This document shows, in pieces, positions 11,341 to 19,363 of a stretch of DNA of 64,000 nt. Origin of the DNA: Betaproteobacteria bacterium (GTDB taxonomy: Bacteria; Pseudomonadota; Gammaproteobacteria; Burkholderiales; Casimicrobiaceae); contig JAAFJA010000001.1 of assembly GCA_013298765.1 (NCBI GenBank), positions 372,001 to 436,000 on the forward strand, read 5' to 3'. Both the position numbers and the translations under genes were made by a program. Under the pieces are notes generated by a model that saw only the letters and a program-made list of their open reading frames with translations, was not told the origin of the DNA and did not search any database. Position 1 is the stretch's first letter. Each line of letters opens with the position of its first letter.

Positions 11341-11480
11341 TAGATCGCTCCCGTTTGCAAAACAACTGCGTTACTACCGAGAGAATGAATTTCGGCGAAG
11401 GCTAACTTGCAACGCAAGTTAAGTGAGCGCAGCGAACGGCCGGAGCCAAATTTCATTGTGTAGTTGCGGATTTCAGCCAT
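11340..11480 (-). pseudogene. Duplicated nuoD 5' end: 46-codon mini-ORF upstream of nuoD
   Basis: Between nuoC and nuoD lies a reading frame starting [12 protein letters not shown]. This matches the nuoD N-terminus [12 protein letters not shown] at 11 of 12 residues and then diverges into unrelated sequence (SGRSLRSLNLRCKLAF...). It has its own ribosome site (AGCAGG) and its stop overlaps the nuoD ATG. Over the matching region most codons differ only at the third position, so it is not a fresh copy. It could be a remnant left by replacement of nuoD through recombination, or a small ORF kept for translational coupling. Confidence 0.7.
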
Positions 11481-11492
11481 GATTAACCTGCT

Positions 11493-12068
11493 TTATCCTG
11501 CATATGATTCTTCGCGAACCACACGCGGCACGTTCTCGCGCGGCTCAATCGTGACCGGCTGATACACGACTCGACGCTGCTCGGGGTCGTAGCGCATTTC
11601 AACGTAACCTGTGGTCGGAAAATCTTTGCGGAACGGATGACCGACAAAGCCGTAATCGGTAAGGATTCGGCGCAAATCTGGATGGCCCTCGAATACGATT
11701 CCGTAGAGATCGAATGCCTCGCGCTCGTACCAGTTGGCCGCGGGCCAGACATCGACGAGTGATGCGGCTACGGGAAACTCGTTGTGCTCGGCGAAGCAGC
11801 GGATTCGCACGCGCTGGTTCAAGCTTACAGACAGCAAATGACAAACAACGGAAAAACCCTGTTCTTTATGGGCGTGGCCTTCATAAGCAGAATAGTCAAC
11901 CCCACATAAATCGATGAGCGACTCGAACCTGCATTCGGGATCATGACGAAGCGCTGTACATGCGGCGATCCAGTCGCTCGCCGCCACTTCCACGGTGAGC
12001 TCGTTGAGCGCGGTCGACAGATTCTTGATCTTGTCGCCGAGCGCCTTGGTGACGATTTCGTTGAGCAT
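11493..12068 (-). CDS. nuoC: NADH-quinone oxidoreductase subunit C
   Basis: 30-kDa peripheral subunit of complex I (191 aa from this start). The family signature is in [21 protein letters not shown] and GHPFRKDFP. The open frame extends upstream to 12197, but that extension is encoded by repeat A1 and has no homology. The ATG at 12068 ([11 protein letters not shown]) gives the usual length and is preceded by a purine-rich GGAAGGGTGGG. Confidence 0.95.
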   Translation of the reverse strand: MLNEIVTKALGDKIKNLSTALNELTVEVAASDWIAACTALRHDPECRFESLIDLCGVDYSAYEGHAHKEQGFSVVCHLLSVSLNQRVRIRCFAEHNEFPVAASLVDVWPAANWYEREAFDLYGIVFEGHPDLRRILTDYGFVGHPFRKDFPTTGYVEMRYDPEQRRVVYQPVTIEPRENVPRVVREESYAG

Positions 12069-12100
12069 CAGCGCACCCACCCTTCCGAGCCAACGTTTTT

Positions 12101-12136
12101 CCCTCTCCCACTGGGAGAGGGACTGAGGGTGAGGGA
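12101..12136. repeat. Repeat family A, copy 1 (nuoB-nuoC spacer)
   Basis: Single arm of the family A palindrome: CCCTCTCC / GGGAGAGGG hairpin followed by GAGGGTGAGGGAA. It lies in the 115-bp gap between nuoB and nuoC, upstream of the nuoC ribosome site. Other copies are at 19364-19572, 21416-21563, 22501-22668, 25401-25516 and 56789-56916. Confidence 0.8.
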
Positions 12137-12183
12137 AACGATCATGATCGTGGGAAATTGCGAAGCAACAAACATCATGATCG

Positions 12184-12663
12184 TTACGCCCTCGCAATCG
12201 TGTTGGTGCGGCGAATTTTGTTTTGCAACTGAATAATGCCGTAGATCAACGCTTCTGCGGTCGGTGGGCAGCCCGGCACGTAGACATCGACTGGAACAAT
12301 GCGATCACAACCGCGAACGACGGAATAGCTGTAGTGGTAATAACCGCCGCCGTTCGCGCATGAGCCCATCGAGATCACCCAACGCGGCTCGGCCATTTGG
12401 TCGTACACCTTACGAAGCGCGGGTGCCATCTTGTTGCACAACGTTCCAGCCACGATCATCACGTCGGATTGACGCGGACTCGGCCGAAACACGATGCCGA
12501 AACGATCCAGATCGTAACGCGCCGCACCTGCGTGCATCATCTCCACTGCACAGCATGCAAGACCAAACGTCATCGGCCACATTGAGCCGTTTCGCGCCCA
12601 GTTGATGACGGTGTCGGCCGTGGTCGTTACGAACCCTTTTTCTAGTACGCCTTCGAGACTCAT
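12184..12663 (-). CDS. nuoB: NADH-quinone oxidoreductase subunit B (cluster N2)
   Basis: Subunit carrying the terminal cluster N2 that reduces quinone (159 aa). Tandem cysteines in [18 protein letters not shown], then [14 protein letters not shown] and [15 protein letters not shown], supply all four ligands. It lies 124 bp after nuoA and 115 bp before nuoC. Both spacers are unusually long for this operon, and the latter contains repeat A1. Confidence 0.98.
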   Translation of the reverse strand: MSLEGVLEKGFVTTTADTVINWARNGSMWPMTFGLACCAVEMMHAGAARYDLDRFGIVFRPSPRQSDVMIVAGTLCNKMAPALRKVYDQMAEPRWVISMGSCANGGGYYHYSYSVVRGCDRIVPVDVYVPGCPPTAEALIYGIIQLQNKIRRTNTIARA

Positions 12664-12787
12664 ACTTCCATTCCTCTAGCGCGATGCTCTTTCGATAAAT
12701 CAAAAAGAGCGCGAAGCCGCGACGCAGGCAGTGCGACTGCGCGACAAGTCGCGAGCGACAAAGTAATTTTTGGTTTAGCGAAAGAAC

Positions 12788-13153
12788 TCATTCCCAGTCC
12801 AATGCGCCGCGCTTCCATTCGTAGATAAAACCTACGGTCAAGATGCCCAGAAACACCATCATTGCCCAGAAACCTGCACTCCACGCGCCTAGATCCATGA
12901 GTGCGACTGCCCAAGGGAAGAGGAACGCGATTTCCAAGTCAAACAAAATGAAAAGAATGGCGACGAGGTAATAGCGCACGTCGAACCGCATCCGCGCATC
13001 CTCAAACGCTTCGAAGCCGCACTCATACGGCGCGAGCTTTTTGTCGTCGGGCTTCGCCGGGGAGATGAGCCAACCTACTCCCATCAAAACGCCACCGAAG
13101 GCGAGCGCAACGATCATAAAGATCAGAATCGGGACGTAGGCTTCGAGTGTCAT
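12788..13153 (-). CDS. nuoA: NADH-quinone oxidoreductase subunit A
   Basis: Three-helix membrane subunit A (121 aa, typical). It shows [33 protein letters not shown], the conserved TM1-2 loop and second helix, seen here between residues 42 and 75. It is the first gene of the complex I operon. A terminator-like hairpin lies about 70 bp upstream, after tRNA-Leu, so nuo probably has its own promoter in 13154-13222, though no clear -35/-10 pair could be assigned. Confidence 0.97.
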   Translation of the reverse strand: MTLEAYVPILIFMIVALAFGGVLMGVGWLISPAKPDDKKLAPYECGFEAFEDARMRFDVRYYLVAILFILFDLEIAFLFPWAVALMDLGAWSAGFWAMMVFLGILTVGFIYEWKRGALDWE

Positions 13154-13222
13154 GACCGATGTAATTTCGTTTGCGACGCCGATTGAAGGCTTGTGCCATC
13201 AGCTCCCCCGGCGTGGGAAGCC

Positions 13223-13257
13223 AAAAAAAAGGCGGCGCACTGCTGCTCCGCCCTTTT
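13223..13257 (-). terminator. Rho-independent terminator downstream of tRNA-Leu
   Basis: On the minus strand a GGCGG/CCGCC stem (13231-13235 pairing with 13248-13252, 12-nt loop) is followed by eight T residues. It would end the tpiA-secG-tRNA-Leu transcript before nuoA. The stem is short, so some read-through into nuo is possible. Confidence 0.55.
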
Positions 13258-13296
13258 TGTTGCATCCCCGTACTACGCGCGGATGCTTCTACTGTA

Positions 13297-13381
13297 TGGT
13301 GCCGTCGGCGAGACTCGAACTCGCACAGCTTTCGCCACTACCCCCTCAAGATAGCGTGTCTACCAATTTCACCACGACGGC
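13297..13381 (-). tRNA. tRNA-Leu (anticodon GAG)
   Basis: An 85-nt cloverleaf on the minus strand. The acceptor is GCCGTCG paired with CGACGGC, the anticodon arm CTATC-TTGAGGG-GGTAG gives GAG, a class II variable arm is present, the T arm contains GTTCGAGTC, and CCA is encoded. Placement between secG and nuoA is the classic betaproteobacterial order. Confidence 0.97.
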
Positions 13382-13392
13382 TAAAAAACTAA

Positions 13393-13761
13393 TTACTTTG
13401 GAACGTCTTGCTTGGGCTCGGCAGGCGCTCCAGCAGCTGGCGCTTTATCTGGCGCAGCAGCATCTTTCTTCGCTGGCTCCGATGTTGTAACTCCCTGCAT
13501 AACGCCGCCAGACGCACTCGGCGCTTTTGCGCCGTAGTACGTGAGAGCAACGCTCGTAGCGAAAAACACCGTCGCCGCAACAGCCGTAGACCGACTCAAA
13601 AAGTTAGCCGATCCCGCTGCGCCAAAAACACTACCCGCCGAACCGGTACCGAACGCGGCGCCCATGTCGGCCCCTTTTCCTTGCTGGAGCAGCACGAGAA
13701 CGACGATTGAAACCGCCGTCAGCAGATGCACTGCAAGCATGAGGGAATGCAAAATTTCCAT
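13393..13761 (-). CDS. secG: Preprotein translocase subunit SecG
   Basis: Accessory SecYEG membrane subunit (122 aa). It has two helices, the first around residues 5-25 (VHLLTAVSIVVLVLLQQGKG) and the second around 55-75. The family motif QGKGADMGAAFGTGSAGSVFGA is present. The tail is Ala/Pro/Lys-rich and variable. It lies between tpiA and tRNA-Leu. A TATAAT-like hexamer (minus strand, 13770-13775) sits just upstream of the ATG, but no convincing -35 was found. Confidence 0.95.
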   Translation of the reverse strand: MEILHSLMLAVHLLTAVSIVVLVLLQQGKGADMGAAFGTGSAGSVFGAAGSANFLSRSTAVAATVFFATSVALTYYGAKAPSASGGVMQGVTTSEPAKKDAAAPDKAPAAGAPAEPKQDVPK

Positions 13762-13988
13762 AGCCCGAAATTATATATCGAAACTACTTATCGTGTTTGC
13801 CCCGACAGAGAATTTCCACCACGATTTACGCGCTTTAGGATCTCGACTGCTGAGCCCAAAATCCTCAAGGACGCGAATTTCGGGGGGTTGGCGGCATCGC
13901 TCCGCCTGATACCCATCGGCGCAGAGCAAACGCTCAGATTACTGACGTAGCGATTGCGTGCCCGATTGCCGCACCAAGTCCGTCTGCG

Positions 13989-14723
13989 TTAAGCCGCCGC
14001 AATCGCCACAAAGTCAGCGGCCACGAGAGAAGCGCCGCCAATGAGGCCGCCATCAATGTTCGGTTGCGCAAACAACTCCGCTGCATTGCTTGGCTTTACG
14101 CTGCCTCCGTAAAGAATTGGGACATTCGCCGCTGCGGCTGAAATTTTTGCGAGTTCGCGCCGCAAAAACGCGTGCATCGCTTCGGCTTGCGCGGGTGTAG
14201 CCGTTTTGCCAGTGCCAATCGCCCACACGGGCTCATAGGCCAAGATCGCAAGCGCGGGGAATTTCGCCAATACCTCGGCACACGCCGCAAGTTGCGCGCA
14301 AACAACCGCTTCGGCGCGATCTTCCGCTCGTTCTGCCAAGCTTTCGCCCACACAGATGACGGGACGTATACCGACCATTGCAGCAGCATCTGCCTTTTTC
14401 GCCACATCCTCGTTGGACTCAGCGTTAAATAGGCGACGTTCTGAGTGGCCAACTATTGCAAACTTTGCCCCGAACTCTTGAAGCATTGAAGCAGAAATTT
14501 GCCCGGTGTATGCACCGTCAGCATTGGCGCTGACGTCCTGCGCGCCCCAAGCAATGGCGCTGCCAGCCAAGAGCGCAGACGCCTGAGCCAGATAGACGCT
14601 CGGCACACAAACGGCCAATTTCGCCCTTGTAGGCGCAGACGCTTTCAGCGCGTCTAACAGCGCTGCGTTTCGCGGCAATGTGCCGTTCATTTTCCAATTT
14701 CCAATGACCCACCGTTCGCGCAT
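13989..14723 (-). CDS. tpiA: Triosephosphate isomerase
   Basis: Glycolytic enzyme interconverting dihydroxyacetone phosphate and glyceraldehyde 3-phosphate (244 aa, TIM barrel). Catalytic residues are visible: Lys in GNWKMNG near residue 11, His in GHSERR, and Glu in YEPVWAIGTGKTA. The phosphate-binding loops YGGSV and GLIGGASL are also present. A TTG at 14750 is in frame, but ATG 14723 aligns with the family start and has GGGGAAG 4 nt upstream. Confidence 0.97.
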   Translation of the reverse strand: MRERWVIGNWKMNGTLPRNAALLDALKASAPTRAKLAVCVPSVYLAQASALLAGSAIAWGAQDVSANADGAYTGQISASMLQEFGAKFAIVGHSERRLFNAESNEDVAKKADAAAMVGIRPVICVGESLAERAEDRAEAVVCAQLAACAEVLAKFPALAILAYEPVWAIGTGKTATPAQAEAMHAFLRRELAKISAAAANVPILYGGSVKPSNAAELFAQPNIDGGLIGGASLVAADFVAIAAA

Positions 14724-14968
14724 GACGCTTCCCCGAAATTGCAAACTCAAGATTTTGCGCGATGTTTACAAGTGGCTCCCACGCTCAGCCGGGAATAGTT
14801 CCGAAACGCTAGGTTCGTTTACGTTCACAATGTGGCGATTCGAATCACGATGGGTTACGCTTTGTCGGGCGTCAACGAGCGTCTTCTTGCGACGTTCTCA
14901 CTCTGTCGGGCGCATTCTTCCGATTGCCCGACCTTACGAAAAGATTCACCCAAAAATAGGGAGGCTTT

Positions 14969-16258
14969 GTGGCCACACAATCTCAAACATGGCGTCGCGT
15001 ACTGCTTGCGACCGCTGCTTTTGCAGCTTCGAGCGTCGCGCTGTCAGCCGAAATTCTGATTTACAGCGAGCGGGATTTCTACGGATCGTTCGCGCAGCTC
15101 TCGCGCTCTGAACCCTATCTAGCCATTGGCTCAGCCCGCTCTGTGCGCGTCGCCTCAGGTGTTTGGGAAGTTTGTACCGGCCAAAACTTTGCCGGAGAGT
15201 GTCGCAGACTCACGCCCGGAGATTATCGGGAGGTAGGCGGACGCGGCATTGACGCGATTCTTTCAGTGCGCGATGTCACCTACGGCACGCCTGCAGTCGG
15301 CTATGTCGCGCCGAAGTTGCAACTCTTCGAATCACGCCAATATCGCGGTCGCACACTCACTCTGGAGCAAAGCGCGGGCGATTTGGGCCGCGCGGGATTC
15401 AATGACCGCACGTCGTCGGCGATTGTGACCGGCGGCACATGGGAAATTTGCACCGACTTCAACTTCCGGGGCCGCTGTCAGGCGCTGCCTCCGGGCAACT
15501 ACCCGGATTTGGGTTCGCAGCTCGAGAACCGCATTGTTTCCGCTCGCTCGCTCGCACCGGCTCAAAATTCCGCGCCACCCGCGCGGCCGCCCTCCGAGCC
15601 AGTCACCGCGGGGCCGGGGCCTGTAATAGCTGGTCCGATCGGCTCCTATGGAAACTCCACTTATCAGCCGCAGCCGTATGATCGCACCCGAGTCGAAGTG
15701 TTTACCGATCCGAATTTCACCGGCCAAGCGGTCACCCTCGATGGCGATATCCCGAATCTGCGCAACACTGGTTTCAATGATCGAATCCAATCGATGCGAG
15801 TATTCGGCGGAACCTGGGAGATGTGCGAGAACCGCGACTTTAGCGGCGTTTGCATGACATTCGGCCCTGGCGACTACCGCCGTTTGCCACCACAGCTTGA
15901 TCGCGCGGTTTCCTCAATCCGCCAGATCACCCGCGAACCGGTGTGGAGTGGGCTCAATCCAAGCGGCGGCAACTACACGGTGTTTGATGCAAACGGGCCG
16001 CGTACGCGTCATCCGCTCTGGTTGTTTGAACATGCTGATTTTGGCGGCGCAACTCTGCGGGCAACGGGCGACGTGCCATCGCTGCGCGACTCCCAATTCA
16101 ATGATCGCGCATCGGGCATGTTTATTAGCTGGGGCACTTGGCAGTTTTGCGAACACGATAACTACGGCGGGCGTTGTTTCACCGCAGGGCCGGGTCAATA
16201 CGCTCAAATGCCACCGGGCATGAATGACTCGATTTCGTCTTTCCGTCGGCTTCGCTAA
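14969..16258 (+). CDS. Exported protein with four beta/gamma-crystallin domains
   Basis: A 429-aa protein with an N-terminal signal peptide (VLLATAAFAASSVALSA, cleavage near residue 27). Four tandem crystallin domains lie at about 28-105, 115-200, 245-325 and 345-429, each of two Greek-key motifs with Gly/Trp landmarks (GTWEMCENRDFSGVC). A Pro-rich linker separates domains 2 and 3. Calcium-site patterns of the N/D-N/D-x-x-S/T-S type occur (NDRTSS, NDSISS, DRAVSS). Family members bind Ca2+ and are stabilised by it; the substrate or role here is unknown. The GTG start is chosen because GGGAGG lies 5 nt before it. Confidence 0.85.
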   Translation: MATQSQTWRRVLLATAAFAASSVALSAEILIYSERDFYGSFAQLSRSEPYLAIGSARSVRVASGVWEVCTGQNFAGECRRLTPGDYREVGGRGIDAILSVRDVTYGTPAVGYVAPKLQLFESRQYRGRTLTLEQSAGDLGRAGFNDRTSSAIVTGGTWEICTDFNFRGRCQALPPGNYPDLGSQLENRIVSARSLAPAQNSAPPARPPSEPVTAGPGPVIAGPIGSYGNSTYQPQPYDRTRVEVFTDPNFTGQAVTLDGDIPNLRNTGFNDRIQSMRVFGGTWEMCENRDFSGVCMTFGPGDYRRLPPQLDRAVSSIRQITREPVWSGLNPSGGNYTVFDANGPRTRHPLWLFEHADFGGATLRATGDVPSLRDSQFNDRASGMFISWGTWQFCEHDNYGGRCFTAGPGQYAQMPPGMNDSISSFRRLR

Positions 16259-16269
16259 GCGGGATCAGG

Positions 16270-16659
16270 GTGCGACTCGTCTCTGGACAACGCATTGCGA
16301 TCGTAGGGCTCTCTGCAAAGCCAGATCGACCCAGCTTTGACGTTGCCCGCACGATGCAGCGCTTCGGATTTGAAATTGTCCCAGTGAATCCCAATTTCGC
16401 TGGCAGTGAAATTCTTGGCGTTCGTTGTGTTGCAAGCGTCGCCGACATTGAAGGTGCAGTGGATGTCGTAGATTGCTTCAGAAAGAGCGAGGACATGCCA
16501 AGCGTCGCTCGCGAGATCGTTCGTATGTCGCCATTGCCGAGCGTGCTGTGGATGCAGCTCGGCGTGACGAGCGCTGAGGCGCGCGAGATCGCTCAAGCAG
16601 CGGGCATCGCAGTCGTCGAGGATCAGTGCATCAAGATCGCTTACATGAACCAACAATAG
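16270..16659 (+). CDS. CoA-binding domain protein (YccU-like)
   Basis: A 129-aa single-domain protein of the CoA_binding_2 family. The Rossmann-like start IAIVGLSAKPDRPSFDVARTMQRFGFEIVPVNPN and the C-terminal VVEDQCIKIAY with a conserved Cys are typical of YccU/YneT relatives. Biochemical role is unknown; the family is inferred to bind coenzyme A. It starts with GTG 12 nt after the crystallin gene stop and may be co-transcribed with it. Confidence 0.85.
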   Translation: MRLVSGQRIAIVGLSAKPDRPSFDVARTMQRFGFEIVPVNPNFAGSEILGVRCVASVADIEGAVDVVDCFRKSEDMPSVAREIVRMSPLPSVLWMQLGVTSAEAREIAQAAGIAVVEDQCIKIAYMNQQ

Positions 16660-16669
16660 CGGGGTACGT

Positions 16670-17158
16670 ATGCGCCCCGCGCTAGATCCAACTCCGATTC
16701 AAGAATTTATGGTTACTTCTTTCGTCAATAAACTCAATACCGCCTTCGCGTCCGCGGCGACAGGTAGGCGCTGCTCGAAGGGGTTGTCGTGCGGGCTTGC
16801 AACAGTTGCAGTCGTTGCAGCTCTCGGCTTGACCACCACAGTGTCAGCGCGCTCAAGCTGCCCGCTCGCCGAAAGCATCAGCGAACGGGACCTACCCAAG
16901 CAAGGACGAGACACGCTCGCCCTCATTCGCTCGGGCGGCCCGTTTCCGCATGACCGCGACGGGATTACGTTTCAGAACCGGGAGCGCATCCTGCCCCGTC
17001 AAGCGCGTGGTCACTACAAGGAATACACCGTTCGCACACCAGGGGTTAAGCACCGCGGCGCAAGGCGCATCGTGTGCGGCGGCGATCAGCGGGCGGCAAA
17101 CGAATGTTTTTACACGGCCGATCATTACAAATCTTTTCAGTGCATCGCCACAAAATAA
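16670..17158 (+). CDS. Secreted barnase/RNase Sa-type guanyl-specific ribonuclease
   Basis: Extracellular microbial ribonuclease (162 aa, N1/T1/barnase family). A long N-terminal region contains a hydrophobic export segment (LATVAVVAALGLTTTVSA, residues about 43-61). The catalytic domain follows, with LPKQGRDTL, FQNRERILP, Glu in HYKEYTVRTPG, Arg in RRIVCGG and His in YTADHY, which is the Glu-Arg-His set of the family. Cysteine pairs suggest disulfides outside the cytoplasm. An alternative start is the ATG at 16709. The next gene encodes a barstar-like inhibitor, so this is probably an RNase with its cytoplasmic protector. Confidence 0.9.
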   Translation: MRPALDPTPIQEFMVTSFVNKLNTAFASAATGRRCSKGLSCGLATVAVVAALGLTTTVSARSSCPLAESISERDLPKQGRDTLALIRSGGPFPHDRDGITFQNRERILPRQARGHYKEYTVRTPGVKHRGARRIVCGGDQRAANECFYTADHYKSFQCIATK

Positions 17159-17170
17159 TTGGGCTAACGA

Positions 17171-17494
17171 ATGAAAAATCAAATAATTGACTTAGCCGCA
17201 GAAAAGCTTCTTGTCCTCGATTTATCTGGGAAACGCACCAAGAAGTCACTGATGGAAGCGATCGGTGAGCATTTCAAACTCCCGAAGCATTTCGGCCACA
17301 ACTGGGACGCGCTCGCCGATTGTTTAATGGACGCTGATTGGGCCAAGGCGTCAGGCTACTCGATTGTGATTATCGATAGCGCCGCCGCGAAGAAACGCTT
17401 TGGCGAAGATTGGGACACGCTCATTGATCTCCTTGATGAAGCGAGTGAATGGTGGCAAGAGCGCGATAAGGCGTTTAACGTCGTGCTCGTATAG
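17171..17494 (+). CDS. Barstar-family ribonuclease inhibitor
   Basis: A 107-aa barstar homologue. The typical core is LDLSGKRTKKSLMEAIGEHFKLPKHFGHNWDALADCLMD, whose helix 2 and acidic residues block the RNase active site. It starts 12 nt after the RNase stop, which supports an RNase-inhibitor pair that protects the producing cell before export. Confidence 0.92.
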   Translation: MKNQIIDLAAEKLLVLDLSGKRTKKSLMEAIGEHFKLPKHFGHNWDALADCLMDADWAKASGYSIVIIDSAAAKKRFGEDWDTLIDLLDEASEWWQERDKAFNVVLV

Positions 17495-17531
17495 TGCCGC
17501 AATCGCACCCGCACGCTTATGAAGTACCCCG

Positions 17532-17972
17532 TTGAAGCCACTTAAAGTTCCTCGCTCTGTTCTGGTCGTTATCCATACGCCTGTGCTCGAAACGCTGCTC
17601 ATTGAGCGGACACCGCCGCTTTGTTTCTGGCAATCGGTTACCGGTTCGCAAGACTTGAATGAGTCTTGGCGAGAAACCGCGATTCGTGAGGTTGCAGAGG
17701 AAGTGGGCATCGATGCCGACAAGCATGGCGTGCTCACGGATCTCAACTACGAAAACGTGTTCGCGATATATCCCGAATTTCGGCACCGCTATCCACCGGG
17801 AACGACGCACAATCGCGAGCGCTGTTTCGCGCTCTGCGTGAAGGACACATTCACCCCGTATCTCGCGCCCGATGAACACACGGCGTTTCAGTGGATGCCA
17901 ATGCGAGAGGCGATGGGAGCTGTACGGTCGTGGAGCAACGTGGCGGCGTTTCGGCGCATCCTAGGGATGTAG
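17532..17972 (+). CDS. nudB: Dihydroneopterin triphosphate diphosphatase (Nudix)
   Basis: Nudix hydrolase (146 aa) of the NudB type, which removes pyrophosphate from dihydroneopterin triphosphate in folate synthesis. The Nudix box is intact: GSQDLNE, then REVAEEVGI. The flanking FWQSVTG, HRYPPGTTHNRE and SWSN motifs match E. coli NudB closely. TTG at 17532 is the only start that fits, because an in-frame stop lies at 17520. The TAG stop is the first part of a family B repeat arm. Confidence 0.9.
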   Translation: MKPLKVPRSVLVVIHTPVLETLLIERTPPLCFWQSVTGSQDLNESWRETAIREVAEEVGIDADKHGVLTDLNYENVFAIYPEFRHRYPPGTTHNRERCFALCVKDTFTPYLAPDEHTAFQWMPMREAMGAVRSWSNVAAFRRILGM

Positions 17973-18073
17973 GCGCGGACTTGGCCGCGCTACGAACACA
18001 GCAAATTTTCAGCGCGATTTGACCGCACTTCTTAGACATCGAATGCATTTGAGCGCGGTCAAGCTCGCGCCTA
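17969..18073. repeat. Repeat family B, copy 1: inverted pair between convergent nudB and ychJ
   Basis: Left arm 17969-17990 and right arm 18052-18073 are inverted copies of GTAGGCGCGGNCTTGNCCGCGC-type sequence with about 61 bp between them. A third degenerate half (AGCGCGATTTGACCGCACT) lies in the centre. The TAG in each arm is the stop codon of the gene that reads into it. The pair can fold into a large bidirectional hairpin between the convergent transcripts. Confidence 0.8.
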
Positions 18074-18487
18074 CAGAATCACGCCATCGATATAGAGCCA
18101 ATACCCAGCTTCGCGAACAAAGCGCGACCGTTCGTGCAAACGACTCGCGGCACCGCCGCCTTTCGGTTTGCTCCTAGCCACGAACTCGACGAAACCTTCG
18201 TCGTCAATGGCTCGCGGTGCATCCTTGATTTGAAGCCCGAGCCATTTATCCGCTGCATCGAAACGCGCTAACGTTTCTGAGCGTGTCGAGGCGTGCCACG
18301 TGTCTCGGACGTAATCGACGAGCCCCAACGCATACGCGCTGTAGCGCGAGCGCATGAGGGCTTCAGGTGTGGGCGCTTGCAAGTGTTGCGCGCCCGCGTG
18401 ATAGCGCCCACAGCAGGCGTCGTAGCTCGCGCCCGCAGGCACACCACCGCAGGGGCAGACTACACGCGCAGCTTTTCTTTCAGCCAC
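18071..18487 (-). CDS. ychJ: YchJ-family protein (UPF0225)
   Basis: A 138-aa protein with the SEC-C-like zinc motif CPCGG...CCGRYH near residues 11-30, then the YchJ signature PEALMRSRYSAYALGLVDYVRDTWH. The NTF2-like C-terminal part contains EFVARSKPKGG. Function is not established. The GTG start overlaps the 3' end of the upstream dehydrogenase gene by 28 nt. The stop codon TAG lies inside repeat B1. Confidence 0.88.
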   Translation of the reverse strand: MAERKAARVVCPCGGVPAGASYDACCGRYHAGAQHLQAPTPEALMRSRYSAYALGLVDYVRDTWHASTRSETLARFDAADKWLGLQIKDAPRAIDDEGFVEFVARSKPKGGGAASRLHERSRFVREAGYWLYIDGVIL

Positions 18488-19350
18488 GCGCTGATCTCCG
18501 GTTTATCCGCAAACGGATCGGTCGGATTCTTTTGATCCACGATGTCGTGCATGCGCACCTCTACGCTCTTCAACGCTTGCGGATGCGAGTAGATGTAGAA
18601 CTCACCCGCTTCCACCGCTTCAAACACGCGCTTGGCAACATCTGCGGCGGTGATCTTGCCGGAACTCACCGCTTTGTCACTCTGCATCTGCGCAACCATT
18701 TGCGAGAGCGTCGGCTTCGCATCATTCTTCAAATCCTCAGGGCGATTACGATGCGATTTCGAAATTCCGGTGGGCACGAAAAACGGGCAAAGCAGCGCCG
18801 CGGTCACTTGATCGCTCACCAATTTCAGATCGTGATACAGCGATTCAGTGAGCGAAACCACCGCGTGTTTCGAGACGTTGTACACGCCCATCGTCGGCGC
18901 GTTGAGCAAGCCTGCCATGGAGGCTGTGTTGATGTGGCAGCCGCGATAGTTAGGATCAGCCTTGGCCGCTTCGAGCATCATCGGCGTAAACGCGCGCACG
19001 CCGTGCACCACACCCATCACATTTACGCCCCACACCCAATTCCAATCCTTGAGCGTGTTCTCCCACACGAGGCCGCCGGAGCCGACGCCTGCGTTGTTGA
19101 ATACCCAATGCGGTGCACCGAATTTCGCTTTCACGTCCGCCGCTAGCGCGTCCATCGCCTCTGCGTTTGACACGTCAACGCGCGCCGCGTGAACTTGCGC
19201 ACCCAATGTGGCGATCTCGTCACGGGCCGCATCAAGCGCAGTCTGTTCAACATCGCACATCACGATGTTGTCGCCACGCGCCGCGCCGAGTCGCGCGAAT
19301 TCAAGACCGAAACCGGAGGCTGCGCCGGTGATGACTAAGGTACGTTTCAT
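18460..19350 (-). CDS. Short-chain dehydrogenase/reductase
   Basis: Classical SDR oxidoreductase (296 aa). The NAD(P) motif is TGAASGFG near residue 8, with an acidic residue (CDVE) after beta-2 that suggests NAD preference. NNAGVGSGG and the catalytic Ser...YNVSK are present. The C-terminal extension SKSHRNRPEDLKND resembles SDRs often annotated near lipid degradation genes. Substrate cannot be told from sequence. It is probably co-transcribed with ychJ. Confidence 0.9.
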   Translation of the reverse strand: MKRTLVITGAASGFGLEFARLGAARGDNIVMCDVEQTALDAARDEIATLGAQVHAARVDVSNAEAMDALAADVKAKFGAPHWVFNNAGVGSGGLVWENTLKDWNWVWGVNVMGVVHGVRAFTPMMLEAAKADPNYRGCHINTASMAGLLNAPTMGVYNVSKHAVVSLTESLYHDLKLVSDQVTAALLCPFFVPTGISKSHRNRPEDLKNDAKPTLSQMVAQMQSDKAVSSGKITAADVAKRVFEAVEAGEFYIYSHPQALKSVEVRMHDIVDQKNPTDPFADKPEISAWLKEKLRV

Positions 19351-19363
19351 TTTTAACTCCTAC

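Noticed and set aside
11493-12197. Longer nuoC start at 12197
   Set aside because: The extra 43 residues are translated from repeat A1 and lack homology; ATG 12068 gives the usual nuoC length.
13152-13490. 112-codon plus-strand frame across tRNA-Leu
   Set aside because: Antisense to tRNA-Leu and secG; the SARLELAQL-like peptide is a known tRNA-derived false ORF.
17969-18073. CRISPR-like array from repeated GCGCGGTCAAG arms
   Set aside because: Only two inverted arms and one degenerate half are present; there are no regular spacers and no cas genes.
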